This document shows, piece by piece, positions 1 to 5,152 of a DNA stretch of 5,679 nucleotides. The DNA is taken from NCBI GenBank assembly GCA_011046055.1, contig DSBN01000102.1:1-5679 (forward strand). The letters run 5' to 3'. Source of the DNA: Sediminispirochaeta sp. GTDB taxonomy: Bacteria > Spirochaetota > Spirochaetia > DSM-16054 > Sediminispirochaetaceae. Every line of letters starts with the position of its first letter. The stretch's first letter is position 1. Under the pieces are notes generated by a model that searched no databases, was not told the DNA's origin, and was given only the letters and a program-made list of their open reading frames with translations. The translations under genes were made by a program, and so were the position numbers.

Positions 1-780
1 CTCGGAGGCCTGTCCGGCGTTCTCCGACTGCTGCTGGACGTTGTGACCGGTGACCAGACTCTTTCGTCCCGACTCCTTGATGTTGACGGCCAATTCCCGA
101 AGGGAGTGGATGAACTGGTTGAAATAGCCGACGAACTCGCCGATCTCATCCTTGCTCAAGACCTCGATGGTTTTGGTTAGGTCAGCTTCGCCTTCGGCTA
201 TGTCCCGCAGCCGGCGCAGGATGTTCTTGATCGGTTTGATCACCATAAAGTGCAGCACCACGCTGATAGCCAAGGTGAGTATCACGCCCATCAACACCGT
301 GGTGAAGACGATCTGTCTCATTTCTCCCCGGAGCTCCCGCATAGCCGCCGTGTCGGTGTAGTAGAGCCGCAGCAGCCCCAGCTCGTCCTCGCCGTGCATC
401 ACCGGAGCCTCTTTTTTCATATATACATCACCAATCTCTTGGTCCAGCTCCTCCAGGGAGGCTACTTCCGAGGCCTCCTCCTCCCCGTTGTCCATCATCG
501 CCAACCACAGCTCGCCCTCCTGTTCGACCGCCACGGCGATGATATCCTCGTTGAGCAGCTCGATGGACAGGAGCTTGGCCCCCTCCTGTTTGTCGTAGTT
601 CCACATGGGGACAGCCAGGGCGTTGGACAGACGAGCCAAGATATTAGCGCTCTCCTCCTCCATTTTGCCAAAAATACCGTTCTTGCTGTCGTTGTAGTTG
701 ATGTATCCCATGATTCCCATGACGAGAAACACCACCAACACCTGAACCAGGGCGATCTTTCCCTGCAGTTTTGTCTTCAT
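1..780 (-). CDS. Probable methyl-accepting chemotaxis protein, N-terminal 260 residues (3' end outside window)
   Basis: This is an inner-membrane receptor expected to sense a periplasmic or extracytoplasmic signal and pass it to a cytoplasmic output domain. The reading frame is open from the ATG at 780 to the window edge. Visible in order are a short basic N-terminus (MKTKLQGK), a first transmembrane helix at about residues 9-26, and an extracytoplasmic sensor region at about 27-155. The sensor contains PMWNYD (residues 58-63), a motif type common in small sensor domains of bacterial receptors. A second transmembrane helix follows at about 157-181, then a HAMP linker at about 182-236 (IKPIKNILRRL, then DEIGEF). 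A Gln/Ser/Ala-rich coiled-coil-like stretch starts at about 240. The Shine-Dalgarno GGAGG lies 8 nt before the ATG. The methyl-accepting domain itself is outside the window, so a HAMP-containing histidine kinase or cyclase is possible, but the post-HAMP sequence (NVQQQSENAGQASE) looks most like a chemoreceptor. The gene is divergent from a solute-binding protein gene. Confidence 0.75.
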   Translation of the reverse strand, partial: MKTKLQGKIALVQVLVVFLVMGIMGYINYNDSKNGIFGKMEEESANILARLSNALAVPMWNYDKQEGAKLLSIELLNEDIIAVAVEQEGELWLAMMDNGEEEASEVASLEELDQEIGDVYMKKEAPVMHGEDELGLLRLYYTDTAAMRELRGEMRQIVFTTVLMGVILTLAISVVLHFMVIKPIKNILRRLRDIAEGEADLTKTIEVLSKDEIGEFVGYFNQFIHSLRELAVNIKESGRKSLVTGHNVQQQSENAGQASE

Positions 781-788
781 TGACAGAT

Positions 789-793
789 CCTCC
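789..793 (-). promoter_or_regulatory. Ribosome binding site of the receptor gene
   Basis: On the minus strand GGAGG lies 8 nt upstream of the ATG at 780. It supports that start codon for a frame that leaves the window. Confidence 0.75.
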
Positions 794-810
794 AAGACCT
801 CGTGGTTTTT

Positions 811-895
811 AGGTCACTTTTTATAGTTAACCCTATATATATTATTGTCAACCTCAATATTCCGCTGAAAATGAATATATTAGATAAATTGACCT
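811..895. repeat. Imperfect inverted repeat (811-825 and 881-895) between divergent genes
   Basis: The plus-strand sequence 811-825 (AGGTCACTTTTTATA) matches the reverse complement of 881-895 (AGGTCAATTTATCTA) at 12 of 15 positions, including a full AGGTCA core. The two arms face each other across 55 bp and lie upstream of the receptor and binding-protein genes respectively. The left arm overlaps the candidate -10 box of the receptor gene. It could be a pair of operator sites for one regulator of both genes, but in AT-rich DNA this may be chance. Confidence 0.3.
820..851 (-). promoter_or_regulatory. Candidate promoter of the receptor gene
   Basis: Read on the minus strand, 851-846 is a perfect TTGACA -35 box and 825-820 is TATAAA. 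The spacer is 20 bp, longer than the 16-18 bp preferred by the main vegetative sigma factor. Activity may therefore be weak or need an activator, or the real -10 may be another AT-rich hexamer nearby. The gap is AT-rich, so chance matches are possible. Confidence 0.35.
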
Positions 896-919
896 TTACG
901 AGCAAAAATATCCAGTATA

Positions 920-928
920 TGCTATATA
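920..928 (+). promoter_or_regulatory. Candidate extended -10 promoter of the binding-protein gene
   Basis: TGC at 920-922 followed by TATATA at 923-928 matches the extended -10 pattern TGn-TATAAT, which can work without a good -35 box. A TTGACC at 889-894 is -35-like, but it sits 28 bp upstream of this -10, so it does not pair with it. Transcription would start near 935, giving a short leader with the Shine-Dalgarno at 941-946. Confidence 0.35.
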
Positions 929-940
929 TAAACTTACTTC

Positions 941-946
941 AGGAGG
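941..946 (+). promoter_or_regulatory. Strong ribosome binding site that sets the binding-protein start
   Basis: AGGAGG lies 5 nt before the ATG at 952 and 8 nt before a second ATG at 955. It rules out the in-frame ATG at 802 as the start. Only one residue depends on which of the two adjacent ATGs is used. Confidence 0.85.
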
Positions 947-951
947 TTTTT

Positions 952-1719
952 ATGATGAAAAAAACTACAGCCATTCGGACAGTGTTCTTCGCGGCTCTTC
1001 TACTGATAATCCCGGCCTTCTCCGTCAGCGCCCAGAGCATCGACGATCTGAGCCTCTACACCGAGGAGTACCCCCCCTTCAACTTTGAGGAAAACGGGGA
1101 GCTGCGGGGTATCACTATCGATCTGATGGACGAAATGCTGGAAAGAGCCGGCTCCTCGCTCGGCAAAGAGGACATTCAGCTCGTCCCGTGGAACAACGGC
1201 TACCAGCGGACTCAGAACCAGCCGAACACCGCCCTCTTCGCCACCACCCGTACCGCACAGCGGGAGGAGATGTTCAAATGGGTCGGACCTATCGCCCCCA
1301 CTACCATCGTGCTGACGGCAAAAAAGAGCTCTAATATCAGCATAAACGGCGCCAGCGATATCAACCAGTACAGTGTCGGCACCGTCCGCGCCGACGTGGG
1401 CGAACAACTGCTGCAGGAACTCAACGTCAGCAGGAGCAGTATCGATTCGGCCCCGTCTCCCGAGGCCAACGTACGCAAGCTCGCCGCCGACCGGATCGAC
1501 CTTTGGGCTTACGAGGCCAGCGTCGCCAAATGGTTGATCAAGAGTCACGGGTACGACCCCAACGAATACGAAGCGGTTTATACCCTCAGCGAGGGTGAGC
1601 TCTACTTCGCCTTCAACCCCCAGGTACCCCAATCGGTGCTCAACCAGCTGCAGAACGCTCTGGACGACATTAAGGCCGACGGTACCTACCAGGAGATTCT
1701 GGATACGTATCTAAAGTAG
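952..1719 (+). CDS. Periplasmic solute-binding protein, family 3 (SBP_bac_3-like)
   Basis: This is a secreted binding protein of 255 residues, the usual size for amino-acid-type family 3 proteins. Residues 1-27 form a classical signal peptide: MMKK, Arg9, a hydrophobic core at 11-23, and SVSA before Gln28. There is no lipobox Cys, so the mature protein should be soluble in the periplasm. The mature part opens with LYTEEYPPFNFEENGELRG (35-53), the typical first strand of the fold. Next come IDLMDEML (56-63) and the segment TRTAQREEMFKWVGPI (99-114), which matches the family's T-x-x-R-x-x-x-F region. A VGTVRADVGEQLL lobe-2 segment (142-154) and a C-terminal helix ending GTYQEILDTYLK complete it. 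The ligand cannot be read from the sequence; amino acids or similar small polar compounds are usual. No permease or ATPase gene is adjacent. The gene is monocistronic, ends at a terminator, and is divergent from a receptor gene, so a role in sensing or as an orphan transport subunit is inferred. Confidence 0.9.
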   Translation: MMKKTTAIRTVFFAALLLIIPAFSVSAQSIDDLSLYTEEYPPFNFEENGELRGITIDLMDEMLERAGSSLGKEDIQLVPWNNGYQRTQNQPNTALFATTRTAQREEMFKWVGPIAPTTIVLTAKKSSNISINGASDINQYSVGTVRADVGEQLLQELNVSRSSIDSAPSPEANVRKLAADRIDLWAYEASVAKWLIKSHGYDPNEYEAVYTLSEGELYFAFNPQVPQSVLNQLQNALDDIKADGTYQEILDTYLK

Positions 1720-1742
1720 CAGGTTTTTGTAGAACATGATTT

Positions 1743-1777
1743 GGGAAGAGGCTCCATGGGGGCCCTTCCCTTTTTTT
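1743..1777 (+). terminator. Intrinsic terminator of the binding-protein gene
   Basis: GGGAAG (1743-1748) pairs with CTTCCC (1765-1770). After a bulged A at 1749, GGCTCC (1750-1755) pairs with GGGGCC (1759-1764) with one G-T pair, closing an ATG loop. Seven Ts follow directly (1771-1777). It begins 24 nt after the stop codon. On the opposite strand the hairpin also forms but has no T-run, so it is expected to act mainly rightward even though the hybrid kinase gene ends on the other side. Confidence 0.9.
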
Positions 1778-1793
1778 GTCCCGAACTTAGAAG

Positions 1794-3401
1794 CTAATCG
1801 AGGGAGAGCTGCTTTTTTACCATCTCGATGAGCCCGGGAACATCCAGGGGTTTGGTCAGATACTCGGTGAAACCGGCGGTCTTCCCCTTTTTGATATCCT
1901 CTTCTAAGACATGGGCGGTCACCGCGTAGACCGGGATTTCACGTCCCCACTCGCTTTCCCGTACATGCTGCAGTATCTCGTAACCGCTCATATCGGGCAT
2001 ATTCAGGTCCATCAAGACCAGGTCGGGTCTCTCCTGCCGGGCGATCTCCAGCCCCTTGGCGGCGGTGTTGGCGCTGAACATCTTCAATCCTCGTTGCCGC
2101 CCCAGGGTCTGCTCCATCAACCGAACGTTCAGATGATCGTCCTCGAAGTAGAGGACCTTCTTCTCCCCCTTCCCCTGGTCTTGTTTCGAAAGATCACCGG
2201 TACTTCCAGTATCCACCTCGGCCTCCTCATTGGCGGAACTCGAAGCCGCCCTGGGCAATTCTATCCAAAACTTGCTTCCCTTGCCATACTCGCTGCTGAC
2301 GCCGATCTTGCCGTCCATCAGTTCGGTGAGTTTTTTGCTGAGACTCAATCCGACTCCGGTCCCCTGGACCTCCGTCGCCTGAGCTCCTAAACGGTTGAAG
2401 GCTTCAAAGAGCTCGGGCAGCTTCTCGGCGGGAATCCCCCAGCCGGTGTCGATGACCTCAAACACCACCTTGTTCTCCTGGCCGTACACCTTCACTTCCA
2501 CCTCCCCCCCCCGGTGGTTGTACTTTACCGCATTGGAGAGGAGGTTCATCATGACCTGCTTGAGCCGCAGTCGGTCGGCCTGAACCGTACAGCCCTCCTC
2601 GACGGATGTGGTCAAGCTGATCTCCGCCTTGGCGGCCTTCGATTTGACCATGCGGAAACACTCCCGCAAAATCGATTCGGGCTCCAGATTCTCTACGGAG
2701 AGCTGAATCTCCCCGGTGTCTACCTTGGATAGGTCGAGAATATCGTCGATGAGCTCGAGCAGGTGTCGTCCGGCGCCCATGATCTTTTTCACATAATCCT
2801 GATACTTCTCCTCCAGGTTCTGATCCATCCCCATCAGCTGGGTGAATCCAAGGATGGCGTTCAAGGGGGTCCGCAGCTCGTGGCTCATCGAAGAGAGAAA
2901 CTGCGACTTCGTTTGGTTGGCCCGCAGCGCCTCTTCTCTGGAGGAGCGCAGACGCTTCTCGATCTTCTTCTGCACGGTAATGTCCATCGAGTACTCGATC
3001 ACCTGCACCACCCTTCCGTCATCGTCGAAAATCGGGTGGTTGGAGACCATGACGTTGCGGGGTCGGTTCTGATGATCGTAGTGGATATGCTCCAGCTGGA
3101 CCGAACGTCCGGTCTCTTTGCAAATCTCCAGACCGCAAGGGTGCTCCTGCCCATCGCAGGGATGCTCCCGGTGGTGGGTCAGCTCGTAGCAAGTGTGTCG
3201 TTTCTCCACGGGCAGGTCGGTTCTGTTGGACAGAAGGATCTGGTAGGTATCGGCCTCGATGACGTAGAAGGGAAAGGGGAGAGATTCCAAGATGGTGCTC
3301 ACGAAATCCAGCCGCTTGTGCGGATCGTTTTCAGCCCAGTACATCTCCAAACTGGAAAGGGTTCCCCTTTTTTTCCTCTCTCTGTTCCCGTTGTCAGCCA
3401 T
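1794..3401 (-). CDS. Soluble hybrid sensor histidine kinase (PAS-HisKA-HATPase-receiver)
   Basis: This is a 535-residue cytoplasmic hybrid kinase with no transmembrane helix or signal peptide. It should autophosphorylate on His and relay phosphate to its own receiver. A PAS domain spans about 31-142 (ESLPFPFYVIEADTYQILLSN, then the closing strand ending EYSMDITVQKK). It carries a Cys/His-rich insert with C71, C82, C89 and C94 among several His. A short coiled linker leads to HisKA with the H-box FLSSMSHELRTPLN and phosphoacceptor His174. The ATPase domain shows the N-box NLLSNAVKYN (286-295), the G1 box DTGWGIP (318-324) and the G2 box GTGVGL (347-352). A Ser/Glu/Gly linker (386-413) leads to a receiver with acidic E420-D421-D422, phosphoacceptor D465, T495 and K517, all intact. 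There is no DNA-binding output, so a downstream phosphotransfer protein is likely elsewhere. GGAG 8 nt before the ATG supports the start. A run of nine Gs lies in the ATPase coding region. Confidence 0.95.
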   Translation of the reverse strand: MADNGNRERKKRGTLSSLEMYWAENDPHKRLDFVSTILESLPFPFYVIEADTYQILLSNRTDLPVEKRHTCYELTHHREHPCDGQEHPCGLEICKETGRSVQLEHIHYDHQNRPRNVMVSNHPIFDDDGRVVQVIEYSMDITVQKKIEKRLRSSREEALRANQTKSQFLSSMSHELRTPLNAILGFTQLMGMDQNLEEKYQDYVKKIMGAGRHLLELIDDILDLSKVDTGEIQLSVENLEPESILRECFRMVKSKAAKAEISLTTSVEEGCTVQADRLRLKQVMMNLLSNAVKYNHRGGEVEVKVYGQENKVVFEVIDTGWGIPAEKLPELFEAFNRLGAQATEVQGTGVGLSLSKKLTELMDGKIGVSSEYGKGSKFWIELPRAASSSANEEAEVDTGSTGDLSKQDQGKGEKKVLYFEDDHLNVRLMEQTLGRQRGLKMFSANTAAKGLEIARQERPDLVLMDLNMPDMSGYEILQHVRESEWGREIPVYAVTAHVLEEDIKKGKTAGFTEYLTKPLDVPGLIEMVKKQLSLD

Positions 3402-3409
3402 CGAACCTT

Positions 3410-3413
3410 CTCC
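3410..3413 (-). promoter_or_regulatory. Ribosome binding site of the hybrid kinase gene
   Basis: On the minus strand GGAG (within GGGGAGAAGG) sits 8 nt upstream of the ATG at 3401. A second purine patch, AAGG, is only 4 nt away and less likely to be the functional site. Confidence 0.6.
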
Positions 3414-3482
3414 CCACCAATGGTCCTACCATTTTTCTTTTTTATTCATAATATAGTAAAAAACTCGGTTTTATCTATTTAT

Positions 3483-3511
3483 ATCCTAATCGATACCGTG
3501 AAGAGAAGCAA
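3483..3511 (-). promoter_or_regulatory. Candidate promoter for the hybrid kinase gene in the 129-bp gap
   Basis: The gap 3402-3530 is AT-rich in its middle and holds no gene. On the minus strand TTGCTT (3511-3506) and TAGGAT (3488-3483) are separated by 17 bp, a permitted spacing with partial matches to the -35 and -10 consensus. Another AT-rich -10-like stretch (TATATT) lies closer to the start codon without a good -35. No GC-rich hairpin with a T-run is visible in the gap, so read-through from the upstream operon is also possible. Confidence 0.3.
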
Positions 3512-3530
3512 GCGCATTTCTGCTCGAGCG

Positions 3531-4511
3531 TCACAGGCTGATTTCGAGCTTGTCCAGGTAACTCAGTGCACTTTCGGAGAGACGGGCACGCAGTTCCTTG
3601 CGTAGGCTATGATATGAGTCGGTCTTTGGGTCTCGCACCCCCTTGTCGTTTTTGTTTATTTTGCGGTTCCGATAGTAGAGGTCCATATCCACAAAACGCC
3701 GTCCCTTGGGATCGTACTCCAGGCCCATCAGTATTCGTTTCATTTTCTTCGGCTCCTCCAAGGAGAAAAGCCGAACCTGGTAGGCCAGGACCGACATCAG
3801 GGCCAGGGCGTGGTCCTTGGTCCAGCTCTCCCCGAGTATCATTCCCACATCCAGGTCCGCCAGCGTGGTGACCAGTCGCTCGTAGTGTTCCTCGTAGTGG
3901 TCCGCGGCGTCGTAGATATTTATCCTCATCTCGTACCATTGGCTGCTTTCCATGGAACTGGTGATGATTCTCACCGCCTGTCCGCGCAGATTCCAGTACA
4001 GCTCATGCAGAGGTCGACGGATGAGCAGAGGCTCATTGATGAAATCGTCGATGGAGACCACCTTGTTGAGGGAGGATCTGCTCAGCAGGATGATGGTGTC
4101 CGCCTCCTCACCCTCGCTGATCGCCTCGGCGACTCCCATGCCTTGAGCTCCGTAGCGGTTCTCCAGCTCTCGTCGAACCCCTTCGCCGTTTCCGAGGATC
4201 CTCAGTAGTATGAGCCCCGGGCCCAGTTGTAGGCTATGAATCAAGCTCTGATATGCGGGTTTGAAAAGCCCGGACAGTACAAAGCTCGAATCTTGAGGGA
4301 TGAAAAGAATTCGCCGGGCGTCCTCCACACGCGTCTTGGTCGGACCAACGGGAGTCAGAAAGAGCAGGGTGTTGAACTCCCGGGATTCGGTGAGCCCCTC
4401 TTCGAAACTGCTCTCCTTGCCCCCCAAGTCTTTTCTGATCTTCTCCGACAACTCTTCGACCCTATCGGTTCGAACAAAAACGCACCGGGGACCGCGTCTG
4501 ATAAACAACAT
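3531..4511 (-). CDS. Protein of unknown function, last gene of the kinase-phosphoesterase operon
   Basis: I do not recognise this 326-residue protein. It has no signal peptide or convincing transmembrane helix and should be cytoplasmic. The N-terminal half alternates hydrophobic strands with charged helices (TLLFLTPVG at 48-56, ARRILFIPQD at 65-74, GPGLILLRILG at 97-107, ADTIILLSRSS at 137-147), suggesting an alpha/beta fold. The C-terminal half is richer in helix and aromatic residues, with HELYWNLRGQAVRIITSS (169-186), DAADHYEEHYERL (201-213) and ESWTKDHALALMSVLAYQVR (228-247). A basic segment follows at about 279-310. I see no catalytic motif of a known enzyme family, no P-loop and no cysteine cluster. 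Start choice is firm: AAAGGAG ends 6 nt before the ATG. The ATG is 11 nt after the stop of the phosphoesterase gene, so the two are almost certainly cotranscribed and translationally linked. Function is inferred only as a partner in the same signalling process. Confidence 0.9.
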   Translation of the reverse strand: MLFIRRGPRCVFVRTDRVEELSEKIRKDLGGKESSFEEGLTESREFNTLLFLTPVGPTKTRVEDARRILFIPQDSSFVLSGLFKPAYQSLIHSLQLGPGLILLRILGNGEGVRRELENRYGAQGMGVAEAISEGEEADTIILLSRSSLNKVVSIDDFINEPLLIRRPLHELYWNLRGQAVRIITSSMESSQWYEMRINIYDAADHYEEHYERLVTTLADLDVGMILGESWTKDHALALMSVLAYQVRLFSLEEPKKMKRILMGLEYDPKGRRFVDMDLYYRNRKINKNDKGVRDPKTDSYHSLRKELRARLSESALSYLDKLEISL

Positions 4512-4517
4512 CTCTTG

Positions 4518-4524
4518 CTCCTTT
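4518..4524 (-). promoter_or_regulatory. Ribosome binding site overlapping the upstream stop codon
   Basis: On the minus strand AAAGGAG lies 6 nt before the ATG of the unknown gene. Its first two As are also the last two bases of the TAA that ends the phosphoesterase gene. This arrangement is typical of translational coupling. Confidence 0.85.
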
Positions 4525-5152
4525 AGAGTCCGATTTTCGGCAGCAGCATCGTTCGGGCGCTGTCGGTCCCCATCGGGTAGGGGATCTTGACCACCCGTCC
4601 CTTCTCCAAGGAAATCACGTGAATAGCCGATAGGCCGTTGAGCTTCAACGTCTTTCCCCGTACTCCTGTATCTTCCGGGAAGTTGTGCCCAAAAAGGTAG
4701 AAATCCGCCTCCACCTCGGTCTCGTCGTAATGGTGGCTTAGAAAGAAGTCGTAGCCCTCCAATCTAGCCCAGCTTTTTTCGGGCAGCACCACGCTCCTGG
4801 CGGACGCCTCGACTATAGTATCCACGTGGTCGTGATTGCCCGGTACAATGTAGATCTCTCTGAAATTGAGACTCTCCACCTCCTGAATAAACTTCCCGAT
4901 CACCGTCTTGTATGCATCTACCTGGGACGGACGAACTTCGAGTTTGATCTCATCGACCATATCTCCGGTGTGGATCAGATACTCCGGTTCCAGTTGTCTG
5001 AACAGGCGGAAGAGGAAGGTGTAGCTCTGACTGGGAGTATCGCTCACATGAACGGCCAGCGGCCTCGGCAGTTCGCGAAGAGCTTGGGAAAGGTAAGGTA
5101 GATCCATAATGTGAAAGAGTCTTTGTTTCAATTGCTCCATTATCGTGGACAT
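4523..5152 (-). CDS. Calcineurin-like metallophosphoesterase with altered metal-1 ligands
   Basis: This small cytoplasmic phosphoesterase has 209 residues, near the size of single-domain YfcE/MJ0936-like enzymes. Family motifs appear in order: VHVSDTP (34-40), HTGDMVDE (61-68), VPGNHDHV (103-110), FFLSHHYDE (136-144) and LFGHNF (153-158). The bridging Asp64, Asn106, His140 or 141 and His156, which normally hold metal 2, are present. The first motif is normally DxH but reads D38-T-P40. The last is normally GHxH but ends in F158, so two usual metal-1 histidines are missing. The enzyme may be mononuclear, have changed chemistry, or act as a non-catalytic binder; the substrate is unknown. The start at 5152 overlaps the upstream kinase gene by 13 bp and has GGTGAGG 11 nt upstream. 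An internal ATG at 5140 shares its A with the kinase TAA stop (TAATG) and is a credible alternative, removing four residues. Confidence 0.88.
   Translation of the reverse strand: MSTIMEQLKQRLFHIMDLPYLSQALRELPRPLAVHVSDTPSQSYTFLFRLFRQLEPEYLIHTGDMVDEIKLEVRPSQVDAYKTVIGKFIQEVESLNFREIYIVPGNHDHVDTIVEASARSVVLPEKSWARLEGYDFFLSHHYDETEVEADFYLFGHNFPEDTGVRGKTLKLNGLSAIHVISLEKGRVVKIPYPMGTDSARTMLLPKIGL

Noticed and set aside
250..783. Open frame of 177 codons on the plus strand opposite the receptor gene
   Set aside because: The minus strand encodes a coherent two-transmembrane HAMP receptor across the whole stretch with a good ribosome site. The plus-strand product is His/Gln-rich without any recognisable domain.
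802..951. N-terminal extension of the binding protein to an upstream ATG at 802
   Set aside because: It would bury the signal peptide 50 residues inside the protein and run through the promoter region, while AGGAGG at 941-946 points to the ATG at 952 or 955.
1000..1632. Open frame of 210 codons on the minus strand within the binding-protein gene
   Set aside because: The plus strand has a signal peptide and family-3 motifs throughout. The antisense frame has no ribosome site or domain.
3368..3374. A7 tract near the start of the hybrid kinase as a programmed frameshift site
   Set aside because: It encodes Lys-Lys in an intact frame, no overlapping frame of interest follows, and A-rich Lys codons are common near gene starts.
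3402..3530. Terminator between the unknown gene and the hybrid kinase gene
   Set aside because: Only a short palindrome (GCTCGAGC) and AT-rich sequence are present; no stable GC-rich hairpin is followed by a T-run on the minus strand.
2763..3605. Open frame of 280 codons on the plus strand opposite the hybrid kinase
   Set aside because: It lies antisense to a kinase with intact motifs, has no Shine-Dalgarno, and its translation is His/Leu/Val-rich low-complexity sequence typical of a reverse-complement shadow.
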